64,000 nucleotides of DNA, from assembly GCA_019694875.1 (NCBI GenBank), contig JAIBBC010000002.1, positions 1,116,001-1,180,000 of the forward strand, in the 5' to 3' direction. This stretch comes from Cyclobacteriaceae bacterium (GTDB lineage Bacteria; Bacteroidota; Bacteroidia; Cytophagales; Cyclobacteriaceae). A program made the translations under genes and the position numbers. How positions within the stretch are numbered: the stretch's first letter is position 1; each line of letters opens with the position of its first letter. Positions 34,973 through 43,206 of the stretch are shown here, one piece after another. The notes below the pieces were generated by a model. It had not been told where the DNA came from, made no database searches, and worked only from the letters and a program-made list of their open reading frames with translations.

Positions 34973-35626
34973 TCACGAAGATTTCAGGCGCGTGATTTCA
35001 TTGCGGGAGACTGAAATGATCTTTCGCATTTCCAGTTTTTTGAGCAACCGGGAGATAACCTCCCGCGAGGAGTTGAGATCATCTGCGATTTGCTGATGCG
35101 TGATCGACACCGTATTTGTTTTGAGTGCATCGAACTGGCGCTGTAGATAAAATTCAAGTTTTTCATCCATCGACCGGAAAGCAACCTGATCGATCACCTC
35201 CAGCAGTTCCTCAAATCTGCCGCGATAGGTTTCGAGCACGAAGTAATACCAGCTTTTATGATCTTTCATCAGGCTGTCCATGTAATGGATCGGAATCGCT
35301 AAAGCCTTAACAGGTGTGACGGCTATGGCTTTAATCGCACTCGCTTCATTTTTGGCAGCACAGATCATGGAGAGTGCGCAGGCGTTTCCTTTTTCGAGGA
35401 AGTAAAGGAAGAATTCTTCACCGTCATTGCCCTCGCGGTACAGCTTCACGCGGCCATCCAGAATCAGTAGTGAATTCTTGAAATACTGCCCCTGGCGCAT
35501 CATGTTTTCGCCCTCATTAAATTCTACCACCTGACCGATTTTTTCCAGGTGATCAATCAGTTCAGGATTGAAGGTTGGAAAAAGCTGATGCAGAGACTCG
35601 ATTTGATGCGTTTTTTCTGAAGACAT
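34973..35626 (-). CDS. Crp/Fnr family transcriptional regulator
   Basis: The 217-residue protein has a cyclic-nucleotide-type sensor domain (about residues 15-125: GENMMRQGQYFKNSLLILDGRVKLYREGNDGEEFFLYFLEKGNAC) and a C-terminal winged-helix domain (ITHQQIADDLNSSREVISRLLKKLEMRKII). It lacks the N-terminal cysteine cluster of Fnr. Two cysteines in ACALSMIC (Cys83, Cys89) sit near the ligand pocket and could sense redox or reactive sulfur. Given the three palindromes in front of neighbouring operons, it is the probable regulator of the rhodanese, DUF2892 and efflux genes. Ligand and sign of regulation are unknown. Confidence 0.9.
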   Translation of the reverse strand: MSSEKTHQIESLHQLFPTFNPELIDHLEKIGQVVEFNEGENMMRQGQYFKNSLLILDGRVKLYREGNDGEEFFLYFLEKGNACALSMICAAKNEASAIKAIAVTPVKALAIPIHYMDSLMKDHKSWYYFVLETYRGRFEELLEVIDQVAFRSMDEKLEFYLQRQFDALKTNTVSITHQQIADDLNSSREVISRLLKKLEMRKIISVSRNEITRLKSS

Positions 35627-35762
35627 GAGTGAAATTTAGGCAATTGATTCGAATTAGAGTTGCATAATCGGCTTAGTTTGGCGGATTGTGATGATTTATA
35701 CCGGGTAAATTCACTAACATTTACCTGTGTAAGGTTTTTACCGGTTTTTGCGTCCGAGCGCG

Positions 35763-35787
35763 TGTGATCGCAAGTATCTTGATCACA
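35763..35787. promoter_or_regulatory. Inverted repeat TGTGATC-N11-GATCACA
   Basis: A perfect 7-bp inverted repeat 15 bp upstream of the ATG at 35802. It contains TGTGA half-sites like those bound by Crp-type proteins, but the spacing is wider than usual. It may be an operator or a leader hairpin of the small gene. Confidence 0.4.
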
Positions 35788-35801
35788 GCTTTAATTGATG
35801 C

Positions 35802-36104
35802 ATGATGAAAACTGCGACTTATAAGAAAGGTGTCCAGGAGATCGTTTCCCGGGCACAGGAAATCAACCCCCAGATTGGAAGTTACCAGGATCACAAGCCA
35901 TCCGGACCGGATCATTTTCAGATCACGCTGTCGAACGGTACGTTGATCCTGCCCCGATTGGTTGCACAGAATCAACAGGAGTTTCCTGAGCAGGTCTCCC
36001 GCGAATGGGTAGCCGAAATTGCCAATACCTTTGCAAAAGGTGCTGCCGAGGCGCGCCAACCATCTGCACTGGAGCGGCTCTTTGGGCGGTTTAAGTCGAA
36101 GTAA
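35802..36104 (+). CDS. Small hypothetical protein
   Basis: The 100-residue soluble protein has an alpha/beta start (YKKGVQEIVSRAQEINPQIGSYQDHK), a beta pair (FQITLSNGTLILPRLVAQN) and a helical, basic C-terminus (ALERLFGRFKSK). No recognised domain. It is a single-gene unit between the divergent Crp/Fnr gene and the AraC gene, with an inverted repeat just before its start. Confidence 0.6.
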   Translation: MMKTATYKKGVQEIVSRAQEINPQIGSYQDHKPSGPDHFQITLSNGTLILPRLVAQNQQEFPEQVSREWVAEIANTFAKGAAEARQPSALERLFGRFKSK

Positions 36105-36191
36105 AAGTGGTACTGCCTGCGGGGTTAACCACCTGGTTCAAACCGGCTATTTACGGATTAAAATTCCGTACATTCGAAAGCCCCGCAATGC

Positions 36192-37055
36192 ATGAAAAAT
36201 ATTCCCATCCGTGAAATCACGCCAACGTCAGCCGAGCCTGAAATAGGGCAGACGTTCAGGATTCGAAAGGTGGAGTCAATCCTGAATGGAAAAGATATGG
36301 TTCAGGATACACACCGCCATAACTTTTTTTTCATTCTTGCCTTGCAGCAGGGCAGTGGCAAACATGTAATTGATTTTGTTCCCTCTAAAGTTGGCAACCA
36401 GTGCATCTTCATCATGCGGCCTGGTCAGGTACATGAACTTTCGTTGAAAGCAAAATGCACGGGTTACCTGGTCGAATTCAGTATGGAGTTCTATCATCTG
36501 AACGACAGGGGTACCAGTCATGTGCTGCGAAAGGCTACTGCTACCAATTCATGCAAGGTACCGAAGGCTTCTTTCGAAAGACTGCAATCGATACTGGAAT
36601 ATATTTTCAGGGAATACAGCGATGCAAATGTTGGGTATAACGAGGTTATCCGGGCGCAACTCGATATTTTCTTTATTGAGTTTCTTAGGAACCGTCAGCA
36701 GTCAGAGTCATCTGACACCAGAGGTAATTCGTATGAGCAGGAACGGCTGGATGAATTCCGGCAGCTAATTGAAACACATATCTCAACAAAAAAACAGGTG
36801 TCAGAGTATGCTGATCTGTTGAACATGTCAGGCTATCAGCTTAGTGCAATAACCAAAGACATTTTGGGAAAGACTCCGTCTGATGTGATTAACGAGTATA
36901 TTATCCTTGAGGCTAAGCGTTTCCTGCTTGCCACTACCGATCAGGTTAACCAGATCGCGTGGCGCTTGGGTTACGAAGATCCCTCGTATTTTATCCGATT
37001 CTTTAAAAAACATACCGGTTTTTCGCCAGACGCTTTCCGTGCGAATTTCAAGTAA
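36192..37055 (+). CDS. AraC family transcriptional regulator
   Basis: The 287-residue protein has an N-terminal cupin-like sensing domain (THRHNFFFILALQQGSGKHVIDF...GNQCIFIMRPGQVHELSLKA) and a C-terminal double helix-turn-helix (KKQVSEYADLLNMSGYQLSAITKDILGKTPSDVINEYIILEAKRFLLATTDQVNQIAWRLGYEDPSYFIRFFKKHTGFSPDAFR). Regulators of this type activate adjacent genes in response to small molecules. The likely targets are the oxidoreductase operon directly downstream. Confidence 0.9.
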   Translation: MKNIPIREITPTSAEPEIGQTFRIRKVESILNGKDMVQDTHRHNFFFILALQQGSGKHVIDFVPSKVGNQCIFIMRPGQVHELSLKAKCTGYLVEFSMEFYHLNDRGTSHVLRKATATNSCKVPKASFERLQSILEYIFREYSDANVGYNEVIRAQLDIFFIEFLRNRQQSESSDTRGNSYEQERLDEFRQLIETHISTKKQVSEYADLLNMSGYQLSAITKDILGKTPSDVINEYIILEAKRFLLATTDQVNQIAWRLGYEDPSYFIRFFKKHTGFSPDAFRANFK

Positions 37056-37139
37056 ATACCATTCGATTTAATTTTTGTCCTATCCTTCCGGGCTTGGCAG
37101 GGATACTTTTGCTTCATAATTATTTCAACAAAATTTATT

Positions 37140-37370
37140 ATGAAAACAAAAATGAAGCTCATCGCATCCCTGAAAATATGGGCTGTGATTTACCCCTCAA
37201 TTACGCTGTTTCTTTACCTGTTTGGTGACGTTCTGTCGCCCTTGCCGCTCTACCAGCGCACTCTCATTCTTACGCTCTCACTTGTTCCGTGGATCGTGTT
37301 TGTAGGTGTTCCATTTGTCGATTCTGTTATCCGGTTTGTTTCATCACCTAACAATAAGGAGACCCGATAA
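37140..37370 (+). CDS. Small membrane protein of the oxidoreductase operon
   Basis: The 76-residue protein has two hydrophobic stretches (IWAVIYPSITLFLYLFG and LILTLSLVPWIVFVGVPFVDSVI) and short charged ends. Similar two-helix proteins occur in Bacteroidetes beside AraC genes, but I do not assign a family. It is 2 bp before the oxidoreductase gene and thus co-transcribed. Confidence 0.65.
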   Translation: MKTKMKLIASLKIWAVIYPSITLFLYLFGDVLSPLPLYQRTLILTLSLVPWIVFVGVPFVDSVIRFVSSPNNKETR

Positions 37371-37372
37371 GC

Positions 37373-38398
37373 ATGGAAAAGGTAAAGCCATCATCGAACG
37401 TCCAGTCAAGAAGGACTTTTCTTCAGCAAAGTGCGTCTTTGATGGCTGCCTTTACAATTCCGAATGTTTTTCAATCTAAAAAAAAGAAGAAGATGACCAC
37501 CGAAAAATTTGACGTCATTATTATAGGAGGTAGTTATTCGGGACTCGCAGCGGGTATGGGACTGGGGCGAGCCTTGCGAAAGGTTTTGATTATTGATAGC
37601 GGCCGCCCTGCCAACCGTTACACCCCGCATTCACACAACTTCCTCACACACGATGGCCGCACCCCGGCAGAAATTGCCGCGATTGCCAAAGAACAGGTTG
37701 ATGCCTATAAGACCGTAAAAAGAATCACCGGTCTTGTGGTGCACGCTACGCGATATGAAAATGACTTTCATGTTTCGTTGGCGAATGGCACAGAATACAG
37801 TGCGATAAAATTGATTTTCGCCACGGGTATTATTGATCAATGGCCGGACATCCGTGGATTTTCAGAATGCTGGGGAAAATCAGTTCTGCATTGCCCGTAC
37901 TGCCACGGTTATGAAGTACGTGATGCCCAAACCGGCATTCTTGGTAATGGAGACTATGCGTTTGAATTTGCAGGTTTGATTTCCAATTGGACGCGTCAGC
38001 TAACAGTTTATACAAACGGGCCGTCAACACTTAGTTCGGAGCAAAACGCCAGACTTAAAAAACACAATATTTCAGTTATTGAGGATCGCATTGATTTCTT
38101 AAGACATAGTAACGGATACCTGGACGGAATTTCATTTATGAACGGAAATTCCGTCAACGTCAACCCACTGTACGCGCGACCTCCCTTTAAACAAAGTAGT
38201 GAAGTGCCTGAATCACTCGGGTGTGAATTGACCGAGGATGGCTACCTAAAAATTGACGCTATGCACCATACCACGGTTCCCGGTGTGTATGCATGCGGAG
38301 ATAATGTAACGCGGATGCGGACAGTTGCCAATGCTATTTCTATGGGAACCTCGGCCGCCATCGCTCTAAACAAAGATTTTGTCCTTGAATCATTTTAA
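37373..38398 (+). CDS. Thioredoxin-reductase-like FAD/NAD(P) oxidoreductase
   Basis: The 341-residue protein has a Tat-like N-terminus (SRRTFLQQSASLMAAF) followed by KKKKK and an FAD-binding Rossmann start (FDVIIIGGSYSGLAAGMGLGRALRKVLIID), a redox motif CPYCHGYEV near residue 179, and a late FAD motif (VPGVYACGDNVTRMRTVANAISMGTSAAIAL). The CPYC motif in place of CATC is typical of GliT-like or orphan thioredoxin-reductase-like proteins that act on small dithiols rather than thioredoxin. An internal ATG at 37493, right after the lysine run, would give a cytosolic form; which start is used is uncertain. Confidence 0.85.
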   Translation: MEKVKPSSNVQSRRTFLQQSASLMAAFTIPNVFQSKKKKKMTTEKFDVIIIGGSYSGLAAGMGLGRALRKVLIIDSGRPANRYTPHSHNFLTHDGRTPAEIAAIAKEQVDAYKTVKRITGLVVHATRYENDFHVSLANGTEYSAIKLIFATGIIDQWPDIRGFSECWGKSVLHCPYCHGYEVRDAQTGILGNGDYAFEFAGLISNWTRQLTVYTNGPSTLSSEQNARLKKHNISVIEDRIDFLRHSNGYLDGISFMNGNSVNVNPLYARPPFKQSSEVPESLGCELTEDGYLKIDAMHHTTVPGVYACGDNVTRMRTVANAISMGTSAAIALNKDFVLESF

Positions 38399-39059
38399 AA
38401 TAAGTAACCCTAAAACCAATAGACATGAAAAAATTAATCCAACGCAATTCGTAGCGGGTACGCTGCTTTTGCTGACTTCGTTCAATTTGCATGCACAGGA
38501 ATCTCATATAGCAGTATTGCTGAATATGGTTAATTCAAAATTAAACTATGGCACACTGAATAAATCTCTTAACGACTACCGAAAGGATGTTCGCGGGCTG
38601 CAGGCTGGTCTGTCATGGCAGGCAAGTGTTTCAAACAGATTTTCAGTTGTAAGCGAAGCTTACTTTATAAGGAAAGGCGGAAGGTTGCAGTCAGGCAATC
38701 CGTTAACCGATGTGGGTTCTACTTTGAAGTTGTACAGTGTAGAAGTCCCTGTGCTGGCCAGAGTTCACGCGGGAAGGTGGTACTTCAATGCGGGCCCATA
38801 TACCAGTTATATACTTTCGGGCAAGTCAATAACACCTGAAGCAACAAGGAAAATATCGTTTGCTGAAAACGGTAATGGATACAAACGTTGGGAAGCCGGA
38901 GTGCAAGCGGGGGCGGGCTTTCAATTTAGGATAAAAAGGGCCAGGATGGCGGTAGATGTACGTTATTCACACGGACTTTCATCTATATCCAGATACACTG
39001 ACATTTATAATCGTACATTAAACGTCAGCATTGTCGCCTTCAAGCCATTAAAGAAATAA
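38379..39059 (+). CDS. Outer-membrane beta-barrel protein, start probably frameshifted
   Basis: About 226 residues as read from TTG at 38379, overlapping the previous gene by 20 bp. The mature part is a porin-like eight-stranded barrel (GLQAGLSWQASVSNRFSVVSEAYFIRKGGRL...AGRWYFNAGPYTSYIL...GVQAGAGFQFRIKRARMAVDVRYSHGLSSIS). A natural start ATGAAAAAA lies at 38425 in another frame and runs into a stop after nine codons. With seven instead of six A residues it would read MKKINPTQFVAGTLLLLTS..HAQ, a good signal peptide. So the start region carries a one-base deletion, either real or a sequencing error. Confidence 0.7.
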   Translation: MSLNHFKISNPKTNRHEKINPTQFVAGTLLLLTSFNLHAQESHIAVLLNMVNSKLNYGTLNKSLNDYRKDVRGLQAGLSWQASVSNRFSVVSEAYFIRKGGRLQSGNPLTDVGSTLKLYSVEVPVLARVHAGRWYFNAGPYTSYILSGKSITPEATRKISFAENGNGYKRWEAGVQAGAGFQFRIKRARMAVDVRYSHGLSSISRYTDIYNRTLNVSIVAFKPLKK

Positions 39060-39088
39060 AAATCTAATTGAATTCCGAATCATCATCT

Positions 39089-39775
39089 ATGAATACGATA
39101 CAATCGTCTGCCGGCCCTGACTCAGCAAGTCGCAAAACAGCCCGTCTGGCCGGAATAATTTACCTGATAACATTCATCTCGATTCCAACACTATCCCTGT
39201 ATGCACCGCTTCGCACAATGGATTATGTTACCGGAACAGGACATGACATATCGGTTGTGATTGGCTGCATCCTCGAGATGCTCGTAGGTTTGGGATGCAT
39301 CGGCTCTGCCGTAGTGCTTTATCCGGTGCTTCGTAAGCAAAATGAGACACTTGCCATGGGCTTGATCAGTGCGCGGATTTTGGAAGCAGCTACCATCTTC
39401 GTTGGGGTTTCATTCGTACTGACAATCCTATCCTTGCGTCAGGCTGGTGTTGGCGGGGAAGCAGGAATTATTGCTTATACACTTGCTGCGTTGTATGACC
39501 GGATTTTTCTGATCGGACAGAGCTTCATGCCTGCTGTTAACGACTTGTTGTTGGGATTTCTCCTTTATCACTCACGACTTGTTCCGCGTAATCTGGCACG
39601 CATTGGTATTGCGGGCGGAGTTTCACTTATCGTGGGTGATGTGTTAATTCTTTTGGGCGTTCTGGAACAACGTGAGCCGTTGGCAGCTGTTTTTTCAATT
39701 GGTGTTGCTGTTTTTGAGTTTATACTTGGAATCTGGTTGGTGGTAAAGGGTTTTCAGAGCCCGCACGCAAAATGA
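39089..39775 (+). CDS. DUF4386 family membrane protein
   Basis: About 228 residues from ATG at 39089 (an upstream TTG at 39068 is less likely). Six membrane helices with family motifs: RKTARLAGIIYLITFISIP, GCIGSAVVLYPVLRKQNETLAMGLISARILEA and GQSFMPAVNDLLLGFLLYHSRLVPRNLARIG. DUF4386 proteins have no known activity. Its end overlaps the protease gene by 4 bp. Confidence 0.85.
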   Translation: MNTIQSSAGPDSASRKTARLAGIIYLITFISIPTLSLYAPLRTMDYVTGTGHDISVVIGCILEMLVGLGCIGSAVVLYPVLRKQNETLAMGLISARILEAATIFVGVSFVLTILSLRQAGVGGEAGIIAYTLAALYDRIFLIGQSFMPAVNDLLLGFLLYHSRLVPRNLARIGIAGGVSLIVGDVLILLGVLEQREPLAAVFSIGVAVFEFILGIWLVVKGFQSPHAK

Positions 39776-40605
39776 GAGTCTTTCGAAACGAATTCGGCAG
39801 CGTAAGAGTGATCTGGTCGATTGCGCTATTCTTTGCGCTGCTCAGTGTTTTTACTGCGCCTTTGATTGTGTTCTCAGTTGAACATAAGTTTGAAATTCCA
39901 TTGATCGTGCAGGCTTTCCTGATCTTTATCGTAAGTGTACTATGTCAGAAGATCGTGGGTATACCGATCACTCAACTGATGGGAAAATTTGATGTGAATT
40001 TTTTGCGGACGTTTTTGACAGGTTCATTGATGGGAAGTCTTTTGATGTTGCTTCCCGCGTTAATTCTGTTTGTTGGAGGATGGGTGACGTGGCAGGCAAA
40101 GCCCGTTGGCGCAGGCGATCTGGAGACGGCAGCGTTTGTAATCTTTTCGGGAGCAATTGCGGAAGAGATTCTCTTTAGAGGATTTCTTTTTCAACGGATT
40201 TTGCATGGATGGGGCATTTGGCCAGCACAGTTGATTATGTCACTGTTGTTCTTGTTAACTCATTTAAACAATCCCGGGATGAATGGATCAACTCAGGTGA
40301 TTGCTTCGCTTAATATTTTCATTGCATCGCTGGTTTTTGGGATAGCATATATTCGAACACAAACACTGGGTATGGCGATTGGTTTGCACTTCATGGCAAA
40401 CTTTACACAAGGAGTGATCCTGGGATTTAATGTAAGTGGTGAAAAGGACGCGAGCTTGTTCAAGCCTGTCTTTACTTCAACCGAGGTTTGGATAACGGGT
40501 GGCAATTTCGGACTGGAAGCAAGTATCTTTGGTCTTGCTGCAATTATCTGTTTGGCCTTTTTGATAACCCGCAAAGGTATTTTTCCAGCTCTATTCCGAG
40601 GTTGA
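39772..40605 (+). CDS. CPBP family intramembrane glutamic protease
   Basis: The 277-residue protein has about seven membrane helices and the CPBP (Abi) motifs: AIAEEILFRGFLFQRI (EExxxR), FLLTHLNNPG and MAIGLHFMANFTQG. Members include Rce1-like CAAX proteases and bacterial immunity or processing proteases. The overlap of start and stop with the DUF4386 gene indicates an operon. Substrate unknown. Confidence 0.9.
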   Translation: MRVFRNEFGSVRVIWSIALFFALLSVFTAPLIVFSVEHKFEIPLIVQAFLIFIVSVLCQKIVGIPITQLMGKFDVNFLRTFLTGSLMGSLLMLLPALILFVGGWVTWQAKPVGAGDLETAAFVIFSGAIAEEILFRGFLFQRILHGWGIWPAQLIMSLLFLLTHLNNPGMNGSTQVIASLNIFIASLVFGIAYIRTQTLGMAIGLHFMANFTQGVILGFNVSGEKDASLFKPVFTSTEVWITGGNFGLEASIFGLAAIICLAFLITRKGIFPALFRG

Positions 40606-40739
40606 CGCTTGATAGTGACTGGATTTGAAATCGTAGGATGCAACGTTCTAGGTGTCAAAAGGTATCGTCATATCCGTGCCGGTTGGTATTGTCTGCGCTA
40701 AGGCTTGGGTCTACTTTTACTCAGGTAAAAGTCATTCCC

Positions 40740-41726
40740 ATGAAAAAAATAGCAAACCTCACGTTTTGTCTGCTGCTTCTTACGATTAGTCTGCAGGCAC
40801 AGAAGTTAGAAATCATTGACACACCCGATGGTAAACACGGACTGAAGTTTGACAACGGAATTATTCTGATTCCGGCCCGGTACGATGATTTTCATATGTT
40901 TCAGGAGAACATGGCAGCCGTCAAACTTAACAATCAGTGGGGGTTTGTTGATATTAGGAATGGCTTGGAAGTGATCCCTCTGAAATATGAAGATGTTGGT
41001 GATTTTAACGAAGGCCTTGCAGTGGTTGCGTTGAATGGCAAGTGGGGATTTGTCGATAAAACAGGTAAAGAACTTATTGTGCCGAAATACGATCAGGCGG
41101 GCGATATTACAGGTGGCGCTGCACGGGTTATCTTAAATGGAAAGTGGGGCTATGTTGATACTATGGGCAAGGAAATAGTACAGCCGAAATATGAGCATGC
41201 CGATAATTTTTCGGAGGGTATGGGAACGGTGCAACTCAATGGAAAATGGGGCTTCGTAGATAAAACAGGTAAAGAAATTGTAGCGCCTAAATATGATAAT
41301 GCCAGTAAATTCAGAGACGGCTTGATGCGCGTGCTGGCTAATGGTAAACATGTGTTCCTCGATAAATCCGGCAAGGAAGTTTTTGTTTCGAAATATGCAG
41401 CAGCTGAAGATTTTGTGGATGGATTTGCCCGTGTCAGTGAGAACGGTAAATACGGATTCCTTGATAAAACCGGAAAGGAACTTACAGCCTTGAAGTACGA
41501 TTTTGCCGATGATTTTTCGGAAGGTTTAACGGTGGTTGGATTAGGTGGTAAATACGGATTTATTGATAAGACCGGACAGGAAGTTATTCCGCTGCAATTC
41601 GACAGCGTTTACCCGATAGATGAAAACGCTCAACTCAAGCACTATGGCTTTTACGATGGTATGATAAAAGTCTGGCAGAACGGCAGAGGGTTTTATATCG
41701 ATAAGACCGGGAAAGAGGTTAAGTAA
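40740..41726 (+). CDS. Secreted WG-repeat protein
   Basis: About 328 residues from ATG at 40740, which begins a signal peptide (MKKIANLTFCLLLLTISLQAQ); the upstream frame is ignored. The mature part contains about ten WG repeats of some 23 residues (NGKWGFVDKTGKELIVPKYDQAGDI and variants), with the sixth unit altered to NGKHVFLDKSG. WG-repeat proteins are thought to be binding scaffolds, often outside the cell in Bacteroidetes. No partner in the neighbourhood. Confidence 0.9.
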   Translation: MKKIANLTFCLLLLTISLQAQKLEIIDTPDGKHGLKFDNGIILIPARYDDFHMFQENMAAVKLNNQWGFVDIRNGLEVIPLKYEDVGDFNEGLAVVALNGKWGFVDKTGKELIVPKYDQAGDITGGAARVILNGKWGYVDTMGKEIVQPKYEHADNFSEGMGTVQLNGKWGFVDKTGKEIVAPKYDNASKFRDGLMRVLANGKHVFLDKSGKEVFVSKYAAAEDFVDGFARVSENGKYGFLDKTGKELTALKYDFADDFSEGLTVVGLGGKYGFIDKTGQEVIPLQFDSVYPIDENAQLKHYGFYDGMIKVWQNGRGFYIDKTGKEVK

Positions 41727-41753
41727 GCTACCCGAGATTCCTGCGTAAACATA

Positions 41754-43145
41754 TCACTTCCCGATACAAAACTTACTGAAGATATTTTCCAGCAGGTCAT
41801 CGGTTGTGATGGCACCCGTGATTTCACCCAGATAATGCAGCGATTGTCGAATATCCATGGCTAAGAAATCTCCGGTTATACCTTCGGTCATTCCATTGAG
41901 TACGCGGTCGAGCGACTGATGCGTCTGCAGCAGATTTTGATAGTGCCGCAAACTCGTAACCAATACGTCACCGGATTTAACAGTGTTAACATGGAAAAAG
42001 GAGAGAAGCTTATCTTTTAATTGTTGAATGTTTTCTTTGCGTGAGGCGGAAATCAACACAAAATCCTTGCCCTCAAGCGATTTCAATAGTTCGGGATTTG
42101 ACTTGTCAATCTTATTGCCTATTCGAATAAACGGTATCCCGAGTCGCTTGAGTTCCTCTGTTTCAAGTTGAATGTCCGCCTGGCTCGTGGCCGACAAATC
42201 AAACAGGTACAAAATAACGGATGCCTTCTTCATCCGCTCGCGGGTGCGTTCAACACCGATGGCCTCAATCACGTCCTGGGTTTCCCGCAATCCTGCAGTG
42301 TCGATAAACCGGAAATTGATTCCGCCTAATACAATCTCATCTTCGATCACGTCACGCGTAGTTCCGGCAATTTCAGATACAATTGCTTTTTCTTCGTTCA
42401 GTAAAAGGTTGAGCAACGTAGATTTTCCTGCGTTCGGCTTGCCAGCAATAACCGTAGGAACACCGTTCTTGATCACATTGCCCTGATCGAACGATTGAAT
42501 CAGTGAACTTAAATATGACTGAATCTTTAAAATAAGTTTTTTCAAGTCGTCACGCTTGGCAAACTCCACATCTTCTTCGCCAAAATCCAGTTCCAGTTCG
42601 ATGAGCGATGCAAAGTGTATCAACTCCTCACGCAAGTGGTTGATCTCTTTCGAGAACCCGCCCCGCATCTGATTCAATGCTGCCTGCCGTGCATTATCGG
42701 TTTCTGCGTTAATCAAATCAGCCACAGCCTCAGCCTGCGCAAGATCCATCCTTCCATTGAGGAAAGCACGCTTCGTAAATTCTCCCGGGCCTGCAAGTCT
42801 GGCACCTTCAGTCAAAAGCGATTTAACAATCTCTTTGATAATAATCGGAGAACCATGACACGAAATTTCCACTGAGTTTTCGCGGGTGAAGGAGTGAGGC
42901 TCTTTGAATACGGTAACCAGTACTTCGTCAATAAGCTTTCCCTGATGATGCAGCGTTCCGAAATGAACCGTATGTGAAGCTGCCTCAAGAAGATTTCTGC
43001 CTTTGAAAACGCGATGTGTTATAGCAATTGCGTCTCTGCCGGAAAGGCGAATAACCGCTATCGCGCTGATTCCCTGCGCTGTGGCAAGGGCAACTATGGT
43101 GTCGTGCTGAATCAAGGCTGCAAGGTAATCAATTACCCTGCGCAT
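41754..43145 (-). CDS. mnmE: tRNA modification GTPase MnmE
   Basis: MnmE, with MnmG, forms the cmnm5 group on U34 of certain tRNAs. The protein shows the N-terminal folate-type domain (DTIVALATAQGISAIAVIRLSGRDAI), GTPase G1 AGKPNAGKSTLLNLLL, EIAGTTRD (G2), DTAGLRE (G3), the helical domain and the invariant C-terminal FCIGK. Length is about 463 residues. The chosen ATG (43145) follows directly after the T-run of a terminator; a TTG at 43115 (just before IQHDTIVALAT, where related proteins begin) is a credible alternative. The open frame also runs upstream through the hairpin, which is not expected to be coding. Confidence 0.95.
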   Translation of the reverse strand: MRRVIDYLAALIQHDTIVALATAQGISAIAVIRLSGRDAIAITHRVFKGRNLLEAASHTVHFGTLHHQGKLIDEVLVTVFKEPHSFTRENSVEISCHGSPIIIKEIVKSLLTEGARLAGPGEFTKRAFLNGRMDLAQAEAVADLINAETDNARQAALNQMRGGFSKEINHLREELIHFASLIELELDFGEEDVEFAKRDDLKKLILKIQSYLSSLIQSFDQGNVIKNGVPTVIAGKPNAGKSTLLNLLLNEEKAIVSEIAGTTRDVIEDEIVLGGINFRFIDTAGLRETQDVIEAIGVERTRERMKKASVILYLFDLSATSQADIQLETEELKRLGIPFIRIGNKIDKSNPELLKSLEGKDFVLISASRKENIQQLKDKLLSFFHVNTVKSGDVLVTSLRHYQNLLQTHQSLDRVLNGMTEGITGDFLAMDIRQSLHYLGEITGAITTDDLLENIFSKFCIGK

Positions 43146-43181
43146 AAAAAAAAGAACAGTGCCCGGGCACAGGCACTGTTC
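43146..43181 (-). terminator. Rho-independent terminator after the lipoprotein GH16
   Basis: On the minus strand: a perfect 10-bp stem GAACAGTGCC/GGCACTGTTC with an 8-nt loop, followed by eight T. It ends the SusC-SusD-GH16 transcript 26 bp after the GH16 stop and directly precedes the mnmE start. Confidence 0.85.
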
Positions 43182-43206
43182 GAACGTTAACCCAAAATAA
43201 AAATCT

